DNA of 64,000 nucleotides from Rhizobium oryzihabitans (GCF_010669145.1 NZ_CP048635.1:1261001-1325000), one strand, 5' to 3'. Shown: positions 9,146-19,217, numbered from the stretch's first letter. Translations and numbers: made by a program. Notes: generated by a model from the letters alone, not told the origin.

Positions 9146-9162
9146 GGAGATCGGCCTTGGAG

Positions 9163-10950
9163 ATGTCCGTACAAACGCGACAATCGGCAAGTGGTGACGG
9201 CGTTGACCGTCCTGCGCCTGAAACCGTTTCGCCCGATGTGGTGCGGCGACGCTTCTTCGGTGCTGCCGCCGGGAAATCCTCTGACGGCGGAGCGGTGAAA
9301 AAGGCAAAAGCGCCGGCGGTGGGAAGATCCATCGCCCTGCTGCATGTGGTGCCGGCCCTGCTCTGGTTGCCGCAGGCGGGTTTGCTGGCCTTTTCGGTCG
9401 GAAAAATCGCTGGAGGCGCACCGATGACGGCGATCCTGCCGGCGGCTGTCGCTGTTCTCATTCTCGGTCTGATCAAGGCATTTCTGGAAAGACTTGCGGC
9501 GAGACTTTCGTTTCGCGCCGCGCGTGCCGCCCTTTCTCGGCGGCGGCTGGAAGCGCTTCATGCCGTAGCGCAGGTGTCGCCACTCGATCTGTCGCGCACG
9601 GCATCCGGGGAGGCGGCAGGTGTTGTCGCCGAGACGGCAGAAGCGCTGGTGCCTTATCTTTCCCGTTTCCAGCCGGCGCGGATGAAAGCCACTATCGTTC
9701 CCCTGGTTTTCGTGCTGGCAATCCTGCCATTCACCTGGATTGCGGCGCTGGTGCTGCTGCTCTCCATGCCGACCATCCCGCTTTTCATGGCGCTGATCGG
9801 CTGGCAGGCGAAGGCTGCCAGTGAAAAGCAGCTGGCCGAGACCGGCAACATGAATGCTTTCCTGCTCGATCGCCTGCGCGGCCTCGAAACGATTCGTGCA
9901 CTGGAAGCCGTCGATCTGACCGCTGGACGCCTGCGCACAGATGCGGAAAACCTCAAGAAGCGGACGATGGCGGTGCTGCGGATCGCCTTTCTCTCCTCGG
10001 CCGTGCTGGAGCTCTTCGCCGCCCTCGGCGTTGCCATGACCGCCGTCTATATCGGTTTCCATCTGCTCGGTTTTCTGAATTTCGGCGCGTGGGGCGAGAA
10101 GCTGACGCTTGCCGAAGGACTGTTCATCCTGCTTCTGGCCCCGGCCTTTTTCGAGCCGCTGCGGGAATTGTCCGCCGTCTGGCACGACCGTGCAGCCGGA
10201 GAGGCGGCACTTGGCGCGCTTGGCACATTGATGCAGCGTGACACAACCATCGTGGGTGAGGGCAAGGACGTCGCATCCGCCCCATGCCCGCTGCCCGGCT
10301 TGGTGGAGCTGGACGATCTCTCCTTCGCCTATCCGAATTCTCCGCCTGTCATTCGAAATCTCAACCTTACGGTTCAGCAGGGCGAGAGAGTTGCGATTCT
10401 CGGGTCTTCCGGTTGTGGTAAATCCACTGTACTCTCCTTGATTGCCGGGTTGGCCGAGGCTGGCAGCGGCACAATAAGGATCGGCGGTGTGACGCTCGAT
10501 CACACAACTGCCGATGGACTACGCAACACAATCGGCTGGGTCAGCCAGAAGCCGTTCTTTTTTGCCGGTTCCCTGAAGGCGAATATTCGCTTTGGTCGTG
10601 CCGGTGTCAGCGAGGGCATGGTGGAAGAGACGCTGCGTCGCACCGGACTGGATGCACTATCAGAAGCACGCCGACACCTGCCGATAGGAGACGACGGTTA
10701 TGGTGTTTCGGGCGGGGAGACGGTGCGGCTCGCCATTGCGCGCGCCTTCGCCGATCCGGCAACGCAGCTTGTTCTGGTCGACGAGCCGACGGCGCATCTC
10801 GACCGGGAGACGGCTGCGCTCGTCACCGAAAACCTGCTGCAACTCGCAAAAGGCAGGACATTGATCGTCGCGACGCATGATCCCGTACTCGCCGCACGCA
10901 TGGACAGGATCGTGGATATGACGGCGATCCATTCGAGAGGGCAGTCATGA
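9163..10950 (+). CDS. cydD: Thiol reductant ABC exporter subunit CydD
   Basis: One half of the heterodimeric CydDC exporter, which moves glutathione/cysteine to the periplasm and is needed to assemble cytochrome bd. It has an N-terminal ABC transmembrane domain with about six helices (roughly 60-340) and a C-terminal ATPase: Walker A GSSGCGKST, signature VSGGE, Walker B LVLVDEPTAHLD. The start is uncertain: ATG 9163 is taken, but TTG 9157 sits seven bases after AGGAG and GTG 9142 is also in frame. The 3' end overlaps cydC by ATGA, indicating translational coupling. Confidence 0.92.
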   Translation: MSVQTRQSASGDGVDRPAPETVSPDVVRRRFFGAAAGKSSDGGAVKKAKAPAVGRSIALLHVVPALLWLPQAGLLAFSVGKIAGGAPMTAILPAAVAVLILGLIKAFLERLAARLSFRAARAALSRRRLEALHAVAQVSPLDLSRTASGEAAGVVAETAEALVPYLSRFQPARMKATIVPLVFVLAILPFTWIAALVLLLSMPTIPLFMALIGWQAKAASEKQLAETGNMNAFLLDRLRGLETIRALEAVDLTAGRLRTDAENLKKRTMAVLRIAFLSSAVLELFAALGVAMTAVYIGFHLLGFLNFGAWGEKLTLAEGLFILLLAPAFFEPLRELSAVWHDRAAGEAALGALGTLMQRDTTIVGEGKDVASAPCPLPGLVELDDLSFAYPNSPPVIRNLNLTVQQGERVAILGSSGCGKSTVLSLIAGLAEAGSGTIRIGGVTLDHTTADGLRNTIGWVSQKPFFFAGSLKANIRFGRAGVSEGMVEETLRRTGLDALSEARRHLPIGDDGYGVSGGETVRLAIARAFADPATQLVLVDEPTAHLDRETAALVTENLLQLAKGRTLIVATHDPVLAARMDRIVDMTAIHSRGQS

Positions 10951-12638
10951 TCGCGCGTTTTGCCATATTGAAACCCGTCATTGCCCTCTTCTGGTCGGCG
11001 CGTCGCGGCATGCTGCTGGCCGGTGCGGTTCTGGCGACAACCACGGTGCTGGCGGGTATCGGCCTGCTCGGCGTTTCCGGCTGGTTTATAACCGCGACGG
11101 CGATTGCCGGTCTGGTTCCGGCAACAGCCTATGCATTTGATGTCTTTGCCCCGTCTGCGGCCATCCGCCTTTTGGCGCTGTCGCGCACCGCCGCCCGTTA
11201 TGGCGAACGCATGACCACCCATGAGGCAACGCTCTCCGTGCTGGCAGCGCTTCGCGAAAAGCTGTTTCGCGGCTTTGCCGCACCGCAGGCGGCGAAACAT
11301 CTGGAGGCGCGGCCTGCCCGCCTGCTGAACCGGCTGACGGCGGATATCGATGCGCTGGATTCGCTTTATCTGCGCGTGCTGGTTCCCGCTGCCGTCGCAG
11401 TCCTTGCCGCAATCGCAACAGGCATCGGGCTCGCCTTCCTCAATCCGCTTGCGGGCGTTCTGGCGGCCCTCTTCCTCATTGCGGCGGGGCTCGGCATTGC
11501 AGTGCGCTCGGCGTTGCGGGCGGAAAAATTCTCGCGCCGCCGGGCAATCGGGCTTGAAGCGCTTCGCGCCCGCACGGCGGATCTCGTCAATGGACAGGCG
11601 GAGTTGCTGACGACGTCCCGGCTTTCGGCGCAGGTTGCTGCGGTAAAACGGGCGGACGACTATCTGCTCGCCTGCGATGACCGCCTGAACCGGATCGAAA
11701 CGAATGCCGGTTTTTCCTTCGGCATTTCAGCGGCGGTTCTTTTGAGCGCGGCTCTCCTCGGCATGGCCTGGCTTGCGGAGCAGGGAGCGGTAACCGCGCC
11801 GACGGCGGCCCTTGGCCTGCTCGTCTGTTTTGCCGCGCTGGAGCCTTTCACGGCGCTGCGCCGCGGTGCAATGGAACTCGGACGCACGCTCTTTTCGGCA
11901 AGACGCATCGCGCCGCGTCTTTCCGCCGAGGCAGTCGCCAACTGTCCGCGCTTGCCTGCCGAGGGCATGGCGGCCGAGCTTCATGGCGTGCGGCTGGAGC
12001 GCGACGGGAACGAAAATCCGGTTCTGACGAATATCAACCTTGCAATCGCCGCCGGAGAGACGGTGGCGATTATCGGGCCGAGCGGTGCCGGCAAGACCAG
12101 CCTCATCCAGCTTCTGGCGGGCGAGTTGCAGCCGGCGGCGGGTATGGTCAGCGCTTTGCCGTGTTCGCTCATGACGCAGAGAAGCCAGCTTTTCCGAGAC
12201 AGCATCGCCGACAATCTGAGGCTGGCGAAACCTGCCGCGACCGAGCGTGAGCTTTGGGATGCCCTGCAATCGGCAGGCATTGGCGAGCACGTCAAAATCC
12301 TGGCGGCCGGGCTGGATACGCGGCTTGGCGAGGCGGGGCAGGGCCTCTCCGGCGGCCAGTCGCGGCGGCTTGCACTTGCCCGTTTCCTGCTGCGCGACAA
12401 ACCGCTCTGGCTTCTCGACGAGGTGACGGAAGGGCTGGACGGCGAGACCGCCCGCGACGTGCTGGGCCGGCTGTTTGCCAGGGCAAAAGGAAGGACTGTT
12501 TTGATGATCACCCATAATCGTCGCGAGGCGGAATTTGCCGATCGCATCATCGTGCTGAAAGAGGGGCGCCAACTTGATCAATGTCAAAGCGGCACCCCGG
12601 AATACGACGTAATGCTGCAAACATTGCGTCCGGACTGA
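10947..12638 (+). CDS. cydC: Thiol reductant ABC exporter subunit CydC
   Basis: The partner of CydD, 563 residues. A membrane domain (about 1-320, starting with WSARRGMLLAGAVLATTTVLAGIGLLGVSG in several helices) precedes an ATPase domain with Walker A GPSGAGKTS, signature LSGGQSRR and Walker B LWLLDEVTEGLD. The start overlaps the cydD stop (ATGA). It is followed after 69 bases by cydA, so exporter and oxidase form one transcription unit. Confidence 0.92.
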   Translation: MIARFAILKPVIALFWSARRGMLLAGAVLATTTVLAGIGLLGVSGWFITATAIAGLVPATAYAFDVFAPSAAIRLLALSRTAARYGERMTTHEATLSVLAALREKLFRGFAAPQAAKHLEARPARLLNRLTADIDALDSLYLRVLVPAAVAVLAAIATGIGLAFLNPLAGVLAALFLIAAGLGIAVRSALRAEKFSRRRAIGLEALRARTADLVNGQAELLTTSRLSAQVAAVKRADDYLLACDDRLNRIETNAGFSFGISAAVLLSAALLGMAWLAEQGAVTAPTAALGLLVCFAALEPFTALRRGAMELGRTLFSARRIAPRLSAEAVANCPRLPAEGMAAELHGVRLERDGNENPVLTNINLAIAAGETVAIIGPSGAGKTSLIQLLAGELQPAAGMVSALPCSLMTQRSQLFRDSIADNLRLAKPAATERELWDALQSAGIGEHVKILAAGLDTRLGEAGQGLSGGQSRRLALARFLLRDKPLWLLDEVTEGLDGETARDVLGRLFARAKGRTVLMITHNRREAEFADRIIVLKEGRQLDQCQSGTPEYDVMLQTLRPD

Positions 12639-12707
12639 GTGATTTTTTCAGGGCCGGCGCCGTCTCGTAACAGAAGGCCGGCCTTTCCTGAAAGGTGGGG
12701 TAAAAAC

Positions 12708-14285
12708 ATGGAACTCGACATCGTGGCGCTATCGCGCCTGCAATTCGCGGTTACCGCTTTATATCACTTTCTATTCGTTCCCCTGACGATCGGACTATCG
12801 GTTGTGATCGCCATCATGGAAACGGTCTATGTCATGACCGGCCGCGTGGTCTGGCGGCAGATGACGAAATTCTGGGGCACATTGTTCGGCATCAATTTCG
12901 TGCTGGGCGTTTCCACCGGCATCGTCATGGAATTCCAGTTCGGCATGAACTGGAGTTATTACAGCCACTATGTCGGCGATATTTTCGGTGCGCCGCTGGC
13001 GATCGAAGGCATGATGGCCTTCTTTCTGGAAGCCACCTTTGTCGGGTTGTTCTTTTTCGGCTGGGACAAGCTGTCGAAACTCGGCCATCTCATCGCAACA
13101 TGGTGTGTGGCGATCGGCTCGAACTTTTCGGCCCTTTGGATATTGATCGCCAATGGGTGGATGCAGAACCCGGCGGGATCGGCTTTCAACCCGCAGACCA
13201 TGCGCATGGAAGTGACTGACTTCTTCGAGGTCCTGTTCAACCCCGTCGCACAGGCGAAATTCGTCCACACGGTTTCAGCGGGTTATGTCACCGCTTCCAT
13301 TTTCGTACTTGGCGTTTCGGCATGGTATGTCCTCAAGGGACGCCATCTCGACCTCGCCAAGCGGTCGATGACGGTTGCCGCCTCCTTCGGTCTGGCCTCG
13401 GCGCTGTCGGTCGTCGTGCTTGGTGATGAAAGCGGTTATCTTTCGACCGAACACCAGAAAATGAAGCTCGCCTCGATCGAGGCCATGTGGGAAACGGAAC
13501 CGGCTCCGGCCCCCTTCACGGCAATAGGTTTCCCCGATCAGGAGGCGCGCGAGACGCATTTTGCCGTGAAAATCCCGTGGGTGATGGGCCTTATCGGCAC
13601 CCGCTCGCTCGACACGGAAATCCCCGGCATCAACGATCTGGTGGAACTGGCAAAGACCCGCATCCGCGATGGCATCAAAGCCTATGATGCGCTGATGCAG
13701 ATACGCGCCACCGGCAAGGGCGCGGAACTGCCCGAAGAGGTGCGCGGCACCTTTGCGGAACTCGGCCACGAGCTTGGTTACGCCCTGCTGCTGAAACGTT
13801 ATGTCGACGATCCGCGTCAGGCGACCGAGGAGCAGATCGCCAAGGCGGCCGCCGATACCGTCCCGCATGTGCCGACGCTGTTCTGGGCGTTCCGCATCAT
13901 GGTCGGTCTCGGCATGTTCTTCATCGTGCTGACGGCGACCTTCTTTTATCTCTCGGCCCGGCGCCGGCTGGATCACTATCCGTTCTTGCTGAAGGTGGCC
14001 GTCTTCGCCATTCCGCTGCCGTGGATCGCGGCTGAAATGGGCTGGGTGGTCGCGGAATTCGGCCGCCAGCCATGGATCATCGAGGGCGTGCTGCCGACGG
14101 CGGCGGCCGTCTCCAGCCTCAGCGCCTCGACCGTTCTGATTACGCTTCTGTGTTTCATCGCCATCTACACGGTGCTGTTCATCGTCGAAATGGGGCTGAT
14201 GCTGAAGGCGATCCGCAAGGGCCCCGATCCGGATCACGAGCCGGAAGCGCCGCTCGTTCCTGAAAAACTCGTCGCTGCGGAGTAA
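12708..14285 (+). CDS. cydA: Cytochrome bd ubiquinol oxidase subunit I
   Basis: A 525-residue, multi-helix subunit that binds quinol and all three hemes. The N-terminal LQFAVTALYHFLFVPLTIG places His20 at the position of the E. coli heme-b595 ligand His19, and GRQPWIIEGVLPT is the conserved quinol-loop motif. The length is close to E. coli CydA, suggesting a long Q-loop type. The open frame extends upstream to 12639, but ATG 12708 has AAGGTGGGG upstream and gives the standard MELDIVALSRLQF start. It catalyses O2 reduction to water with high affinity in low oxygen. Confidence 0.96.
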   Translation: MELDIVALSRLQFAVTALYHFLFVPLTIGLSVVIAIMETVYVMTGRVVWRQMTKFWGTLFGINFVLGVSTGIVMEFQFGMNWSYYSHYVGDIFGAPLAIEGMMAFFLEATFVGLFFFGWDKLSKLGHLIATWCVAIGSNFSALWILIANGWMQNPAGSAFNPQTMRMEVTDFFEVLFNPVAQAKFVHTVSAGYVTASIFVLGVSAWYVLKGRHLDLAKRSMTVAASFGLASALSVVVLGDESGYLSTEHQKMKLASIEAMWETEPAPAPFTAIGFPDQEARETHFAVKIPWVMGLIGTRSLDTEIPGINDLVELAKTRIRDGIKAYDALMQIRATGKGAELPEEVRGTFAELGHELGYALLLKRYVDDPRQATEEQIAKAAADTVPHVPTLFWAFRIMVGLGMFFIVLTATFFYLSARRRLDHYPFLLKVAVFAIPLPWIAAEMGWVVAEFGRQPWIIEGVLPTAAAVSSLSASTVLITLLCFIAIYTVLFIVEMGLMLKAIRKGPDPDHEPEAPLVPEKLVAAE

Positions 14286-14291
14286 ACGATC

Positions 14292-15449
14292 ATGATATTG
14301 CATCAACTCATCGACTACGAAGTCCTCCGCGTCATCTGGTGGCTGCTGCTTGGCGTGGTGCTGATCGGTTTTGCCGTAACCGGCGGTTTCGATCTGGGTA
14401 CGGGCGCGCTGCTGCCTTTCGTCGCGAAAACGGATCTCGAGCGGCGTGTCGTCATCAATTCCATCGGTCCGGTCTGGGAAGGCAATCAGGTCTGGCTCAT
14501 CCTTGGAGGCGGCGCCATCTTCGCCGCCTGGCCGCCGCTCTATGCGGTGTCGTTTTCAGGTTTTTACCTGGCAATGTTCGCCACCCTGTTTGCGCTGATC
14601 CTGCGACCGGTCGGTTTCAAATACCGCTCCAAACGCGAGAGCACGACATGGCGCAGCACCTGGGATTGGGCGCTGTTTATCGGCGGCTTCGTCCCCGCGC
14701 TGATCTTCGGAGTGGCGATTGGCAATGTGCTGCAGGGCGTACCCTTCCGCTTCAACGATGACTTGAGGATTTTCTATGACGGCACGACGCTGTTCGAGCT
14801 TCTGAACCCTTACGCAATCCTCTGCGGCCTCGTTTCCGTTGCCATGCTGGTGATGCATGGCGCGGCCTGGCTGGTGCTGAAGACCGAAGGTCCGGTTGCG
14901 GCCCGCGCCCGCAGTTTCGGCAGCATTGCCGCACTTGCCACCACCGTTCTTTTTGCTCTTGGCGGCGTCCTGTTGTGGCTTGGTGTCGACGGGTATCGCT
15001 TCACCTCGGAAGTCGTGACCGACGGTCCGTCCAATCCGCTATCGAAGACGGTCGAGGTCGCAAGCGGTGTCTGGTTTGCGAATTATGCGGCCCATCCGTG
15101 GATGATGCTGGCGCCGGTGCTCGGTCTTGCTTTCCCGCTCGTCGCCTTCCTGTTGTTCAGGGTCGGGCGTGAGGTGCTGGCGCTGCTTTCCAGTTCGATT
15201 GCCATTTTCGGCATCATCTCGACGGTCGGGCTGGCGATGTTCCCCTTCATCCTGCCGTCTTCGATCGATCCGAAATCGAGCCTGACGGTCTGGGACGCAT
15301 CCTCGAGCCATATGACGCTGTTCATCATGCTGGTCGTCGCCCTCATCTTCATTCCCATCATCGTCGCTTATACGTCCTGGGTCTATCGCGTGCTGTGGGG
15401 CAAGGTGGATGAAAAGGCGATCCGCGACGACAGCGGCCACGCCTATTAA
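14292..15449 (+). CDS. cydB: Cytochrome bd ubiquinol oxidase subunit II
   Basis: A 385-residue membrane protein with about eight to nine helices, starting six bases after the cydA stop. The early segment [14 protein letters not shown] and [23 protein letters not shown] is diagnostic for CydB. It forms the structural partner of CydA. The C-terminal ends in a short polar tail. A small cydX gene follows after 27 bases. Confidence 0.95.
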   Translation: MILHQLIDYEVLRVIWWLLLGVVLIGFAVTGGFDLGTGALLPFVAKTDLERRVVINSIGPVWEGNQVWLILGGGAIFAAWPPLYAVSFSGFYLAMFATLFALILRPVGFKYRSKRESTTWRSTWDWALFIGGFVPALIFGVAIGNVLQGVPFRFNDDLRIFYDGTTLFELLNPYAILCGLVSVAMLVMHGAAWLVLKTEGPVAARARSFGSIAALATTVLFALGGVLLWLGVDGYRFTSEVVTDGPSNPLSKTVEVASGVWFANYAAHPWMMLAPVLGLAFPLVAFLLFRVGREVLALLSSSIAIFGIISTVGLAMFPFILPSSIDPKSSLTVWDASSSHMTLFIMLVVALIFIPIIVAYTSWVYRVLWGKVDEKAIRDDSGHAY

Positions 15450-15476
15450 TATCAAACAAACAGAAGGAGATCGAAC

Positions 15477-15599
15477 ATGTGGTATTTCGCCTGGCTGCTC
15501 GGCCTGCCTCTCGCCGCCATCTTCGCCGTCATGAACGCCATGTGGTATGAGCTGATGGAAGAAAACGCCAGAAAGGCCGAAGCGAAACAGGATAGATAG
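15477..15599 (+). CDS. cydX: Cytochrome bd small subunit CydX
   Basis: A 40-residue single-helix protein beginning MWYFAWLLGLPLAAIFAVMN, the hallmark CydX start, then a charged tail rich in Glu, Ala and Lys. AAGGAGA lies eight bases upstream of the ATG. In related systems this subunit stabilises the CydAB complex and its hemes. It completes the cyd operon. Confidence 0.92.
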   Translation: MWYFAWLLGLPLAAIFAVMNAMWYELMEENARKAEAKQDR

Positions 15600-15619
15600 A
15601 GCTTTGGTGGAAAGCTCTC

Positions 15620-15657
15620 TTCCGTCATGCCGGACTTGATCCGGGGTGACGGAGTGC
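15620..15657. repeat. Short form of a rhizobial mosaic/palindromic repeat
   Basis: TCCGTCATGCCGGACTTGAT and the following CCGGGGTGACGGAGTG carry the same two ends as the long element at 42139-42257, but the centre is missing. The ends CCGTCA / TGACGG form an inverted repeat and CCGGACTTGATCCGG folds as a hairpin. It resembles RIME/RPE-type intergenic elements of Rhizobiales. Confidence 0.7.
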
Positions 15658-15681
15658 GGATGATGCTACTTTGCAAAATAT

Positions 15682-15716
15682 AGAAGGGCGGCCTCCGGTT
15701 GGGATGCCGCCCTTCT
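15682..15716 (-). terminator. Inverted repeat, probable terminator of the minus-strand stress operon
   Basis: Eleven-base arms AGAAGGGCGGC / GCCGCCCTTCT enclose a 13-base loop. On the minus strand a TATATTTTG tract follows, so it probably ends the operon at 15748-16642; it may also act on the cyd transcript. Confidence 0.6.
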
Positions 15717-15747
15717 GGTAAAACAGCCGTGTTTGACACGAACGGCT

Positions 15748-15936
15748 TCAGTGGATCGCGATGCCGCGCTTGTCCGCCTCTTCCTTGATGATGTCTTCGA
15801 CCAGCGCTCTCTTAAGATTTGGATTTCCCAGAAGATAGTCGTCGGCAATCTCGAAAATCGATTTCGGGTTCTCGGTCCTGCGCAGGGTGTCGAGGTCCTG
15901 GCCGATCTGCTCTCGCAAGCTTGAATAGTCGTCCAT
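15748..15936 (-). CDS. Small hypothetical protein (62 aa)
   Basis: A 62-residue soluble, acidic, probably helical protein starting MDDYSSLREQIGQDLDTLRRTENP. GGGAGAA lies upstream of the ATG. I do not recognise a named family. It is the last gene of a three-gene minus-strand operon with a DUF3597 protein and a GlsB/YeaQ membrane protein, all downstream of a sigma-EcfG-type promoter, which suggests a role in the general stress response. Confidence 0.7.
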   Translation of the reverse strand: MDDYSSLREQIGQDLDTLRRTENPKSIFEIADDYLLGNPNLKRALVEDIIKEEADKRGIAIH

Positions 15937-15958
15937 CGCGGTTCTCCCGGTTACTGGT

Positions 15959-16378
15959 TCAATGCAGAAGTTCTGCGGGAACCTTGCCGCCGTTTTCAGA
16001 CAGCTTCTTGATGACAGCCCTGTGCAGCCAGATGTTCATGGTGGCTGAGTCCGACGTGTCGCCGGTATAGCCGAGTTCGCCAGCCAGTTCCTTGCGGGCA
16101 CTGAGGCTGCTGTCCAGATCAAGCGCCTTCAGAAGATCGACGATCGAATGTTTCCAGTCAAGTTTTTGGCCGTTCTGCTTGACCGCGGCATCCAGAATGG
16201 AAGCCACGTCGACGCTGCCGGTAGATGCCGGAGCCGCTGCCGTTGGGGCGGGTGCTGCAGGCTGAGCCGGTGCGGCCGGGCTTGCAGCGGTTGTCGGCGC
16301 TCCCGCTGGAGCGGAAGTCTGCGGTGCGGCTTCGGCCTTGCCGAAAATCGCGTTCTTGATCTTGTCGAAAAAGCTCAT
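15959..16378 (-). CDS. DUF3597 domain-containing protein
   Basis: A 139-residue protein with three parts: an N-terminal MSFFDKIKNAIFGKAEA, a low-complexity Ala/Pro linker (about 20-55), and a conserved C-terminal domain (VDVASILDAAVKQNGQKLDWKHSIVDLLKALDLDSS onward) that resembles LysM/peptidoglycan-associated DUF3597 proteins. There is no signal peptide. The function is unknown. It lies between a GlsB-like membrane protein and a 62-residue protein in a stress-promoter operon. Confidence 0.85.
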   Translation of the reverse strand: MSFFDKIKNAIFGKAEAAPQTSAPAGAPTTAASPAAPAQPAAPAPTAAAPASTGSVDVASILDAAVKQNGQKLDWKHSIVDLLKALDLDSSLSARKELAGELGYTGDTSDSATMNIWLHRAVIKKLSENGGKVPAELLH

Positions 16379-16390
16379 TGTGTCCTCCCT

Positions 16391-16642
16391 TTATCGGCGA
16401 AATGCGCGCCCGATGGCGATGAGAATGCATGCACCGATGAAACCGGTGATGAGGTATCCAATCCAGCCTCCGAGCGAGATGCCCACGAGCCCGAGAAGAA
16501 AATTGGCGACGATGGCGCCGACAATGCCGAGGATGATGTTCATGAAAACACCCATATTGCTTTTCATGAACTGTTCGGCGAGCCAACCGGCTACGCCGCC
16601 GATGATGATTGCTGCAATCCAGCCGATTTGTGCGTCTTCCAT
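16391..16642 (-). CDS. GlsB/YeaQ/YmgE family stress-response membrane protein
   Basis: An 83-residue protein with three hydrophobic segments (roughly 5-24, 30-52 and 58-78) and glycine-rich turns (IIGGVAGWLA, GGWIGYLITGFIGA), typical of the transglycosylase-associated/GlsB family. It is the first gene of the operon and starts about 90 bases downstream of a perfect EcfG-type promoter. The biochemical function of the family is not known; members are induced by general stress. Confidence 0.9.
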   Translation of the reverse strand: MEDAQIGWIAAIIIGGVAGWLAEQFMKSNMGVFMNIILGIVGAIVANFLLGLVGISLGGWIGYLITGFIGACILIAIGRAFRR

Positions 16643-16738
16643 AACAGGCCTTTCCTTTGTGAAAGAGGTCCGCAGGCATATGGACAGGCTTTTGCGCGCA
16701 CCGATCCCCCGCCTTGAATAGACCCCAGGCGGGGTAAT

Positions 16739-16763
16739 AACGAAGGTGCTGACACTTTGTTCC
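16739..16763 (-). promoter_or_regulatory. Sigma-EcfG-type promoter (GGAAC-N16-CGTT)
   Basis: On the minus strand GGAAC, a 16-base spacer and CGTTA match the alphaproteobacterial general-stress (EcfG/RpoE2) consensus. It points at the GlsB/DUF3597/62-aa operon, whose family members are typical members of this regulon. Confidence 0.75.
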
Positions 16764-16793
16764 GCGTGGGCGAGTCCGTCGCGTCGCTTTCAT

Positions 16794-17651
16794 TCAGCTT
16801 TGGCTCTTAAAATCCAGCCCGATATCCAGAACCGGTGCGCTATGGGTCAGCCAGCCAACGGAGATGAGATCAACGCCGGTTGCGGCAATGGCGGCGGCGG
16901 TTTCAGGGCTGATGCGGCCGGAAGCCTCGGTAATGGCGCGGCCGGCGACGATCTCCACGGCCTCGCGCAGCTGGTTCGGCGTCATATTGTCCAGGAGAAC
17001 CGCGTCGACACCTTCATCCATCGCCTCGCGCAATTGCGCCAGCGTATCGACCTCCACCTCGATCTTGACGAGATGCCCCACACCTTGCCGGGCGCGGCGG
17101 ATGGCCTCGCCCACACCGCCGGCCACGGCGATGTGGTTGTCCTTGATGAGGACTGCGTCATAAAGCGCGAAACGGTGGTTCATGCCGCCACCGGCGCGCA
17201 CGGCATATTTTTCCAGCGCCCTGAGGCCCGGCGTCGTCTTGCGGGTGCAGGCAACCGACGCCTTGGTCCCTGAAATGGCGGCAGCGATTTTCGCGGTAAC
17301 GGACGCTATGCCTGACAGATGGCCAAGGAAATTGAGGGCAGTGCGCTCCCCTGTCAAAAGACCACGCGACGGGCCTTCGATCGTCGCTATGATATCGCCG
17401 GGAGCCACAATCGCCCCGTCCTCAACATGCCGCCTCATCACGATTGCCGGATCGATGAGCTGGAAAGCGAGCTCTGCGGCATCGAGACCGGCGATGACGC
17501 CCGGTTCCCGCGCGGCCATGACGACGACCGAGCGATGATCGGCGGGAATGACTGAGGCGGAGGTTATGTCACCCGCAAGCCCGAGATCTTCCAGAAGGGC
17601 GCTGCGAACGAGCGGTTCCACGATGAGGCGTGGCAAGGGGGAGAGGATCAT
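16794..17651 (-). CDS. nadC: Nicotinate-nucleotide pyrophosphorylase (carboxylating)
   Basis: Quinolinate phosphoribosyltransferase, 285 residues, which makes nicotinate mononucleotide from quinolinate and PRPP. Visible family motifs are ACTRKTTPGLRALEKYAVRAGGG (quinolinate/PRPP site), HRFALYDAVLIKDNHI, EVEVDTLAQ and LLDNMTP. The start ATG 17651 follows the nadB stop by one base (TGACATG); an in-frame ATG at 17711 would overlap nadB. This gene is intact although the two genes before it in the operon, nadB and nadA, are damaged; it would then need quinolinate from another source or be unused. Confidence 0.93.
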   Translation of the reverse strand: MILSPLPRLIVEPLVRSALLEDLGLAGDITSASVIPADHRSVVVMAAREPGVIAGLDAAELAFQLIDPAIVMRRHVEDGAIVAPGDIIATIEGPSRGLLTGERTALNFLGHLSGIASVTAKIAAAISGTKASVACTRKTTPGLRALEKYAVRAGGGMNHRFALYDAVLIKDNHIAVAGGVGEAIRRARQGVGHLVKIEVEVDTLAQLREAMDEGVDAVLLDNMTPNQLREAVEIVAGRAITEASGRISPETAAAIAATGVDLISVGWLTHSAPVLDIGLDFKSQS

Positions 17652-17652
17652 G

Positions 17653-19217
17653 TCAGGCGCTCCGCGCAATGCTGGGTGAGGAAAGGTTGCTGGAGGAAAG
17701 GTCATGGGCAATGGAAATGACCTCGGACAGGCGCAGCCTGCGCCTTGTGGGGGTCACGTCCTTTTCCGGGAAATCGTTACGGAAATGGCCGCCGCGCGAT
17801 TCCGTGCGCAGGGCTGCGAAGACGGCGATGGCGAGCCCGACAATGGCGGGATCGGATGCCGGGCCATTCTGTTCGGCGAGAGGCAGCAGATCACGAATCG
17901 CGCCGGTCAAGCCGATCTCATGTCTGGCGATGCCGAGATGGCGGGAGACAATGGGTCGAACGATGGCGGGGTCCGCTGCCGAAAGAACAGGTGTCCCGAA
18001 TGGCGTCACAGCCGTCCCGAGTTTTGATGCCGGCCGGTCGGCAATATCTTTCGCGGCGCGCATGCCCATCGCCGCCGCCTCCAGCAGGGAGTTGCTGGCA
18101 AGTCGGTTGGCCCGTGAAGACCCGTGCAGGCAGTTTCGCCCGCGACCCAGAGGCCTGGCACGGAACTGCGGCCGTTTCCATCCGTGGCAACGCCGCCCAT
18201 GTGGTAATGCACGGCGGGGCGAACGGGAACAAGCTCGCGGGCGGGGTCTATCCCGGCCTCCCGGCAGAGCAGGTCTATCGCAGGGAAACGCGCCGAAAAA
18301 CCGCTGCCGAGCGCCTGGCGTGCGTCTAGAAAGACCTTGCCGCCACGCAGGATTTCCCGCTCGATGGCGCGGGCGACAATATCGCGGGAGGCGAGTTCCG
18401 CACCGGGCACGGCCGCCATGAAACGCTCGCCGTTTTCATTGAGAAGAAGGGCGCCTTCGCCCCGCACCGCCTCGCTGACCAGCGCCAGCGGCCGACGGGG
18501 AGAGGAAAGCGCCGTCGGGTGAAACTGGACGAATTCCATATCGGCAAGGACGGCGCCAGCGCGCGCGGCAAGCATGATGCCCTGCCCATAATTGCCGGAA
18601 GGATTGGTCGTCGCCTCGTAAAGTCCGCCGAGTCCGCCCGTTGCGAGAACGACCTTCGTGGCCGGCAGAATAAACTTGCCCTTTTGTCCGGCGCAGACGA
18701 GACCGGTCAAGGCCCCGTCTTCCGTCAGCAGCCGGCGCACCTCCGTGCCTTCCAGAACTGCAATGGACGGCGTGTTGAGAGCGGCGGCCGCAAGAGCCCT
18801 GACAATGGCCGCGCCCGAGCCGTCACCTTCGGCATGGAGGATGCGGCGACGGCTATGGGCGGCTTCCAGTCCAAAGACAAGTCTGCCCTGCGCATCGCGG
18901 TCAAAACGGACGCCGGCGCTCTCCAGTGCACGGATGACGTCAGGGGCGGCGGAGACGATGCCCGCTGCCATATCCGTGTCGCAGAGGCCATCGCCGGCGG
19001 CAAGCGTATCTGCGAGATGGAGGGCTGCGCTGTCATCCGCGCCAAGACTGGCCGCAATGCCGCCCTGCGCCCAGGCGCTGGATGTCTCTCCGCCGAGGGC
19101 GCTGCGCGTCAGAAGCAGCACAGGCTGTGGCGTAAGCGTCAGCGCCGCCATCAGGCCCGCTATGCCGCTGCCGACGATGACCGTCCTGCCCGCATATTGC
19201 GACAGCGCTTCGCTCAT
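17653..19217 (-). pseudogene. nadB: L-aspartate oxidase, frameshifted
   Basis: FAD-dependent L-aspartate oxidase, the first step of de novo NAD synthesis (aspartate to iminoaspartate). The frame from ATG 19217 (GGAAAGGA upstream) reads a normal protein ([44 protein letters not shown]) up to about 18111, then shifts. The rest (NRLASNSLLEA, MGMRAAKDIA, ALRTESRGGHFRND) continues in another frame from about 18110 to the stop at 17653. The change is one missing base in a run of C's at 18111-18113 (GGGCC on the coding strand, expected GGGGCC). If real, the C-terminal ~150 residues, including part of the active-site and helical domain, are lost. A sequencing error cannot be excluded. Confidence 0.9.

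Noticed and set aside
8767..10503. 578-codon open frame antisense to the regulator and cydD
   Set aside because: The plus-strand genes have family motifs and ribosome-binding sites; this frame has neither.
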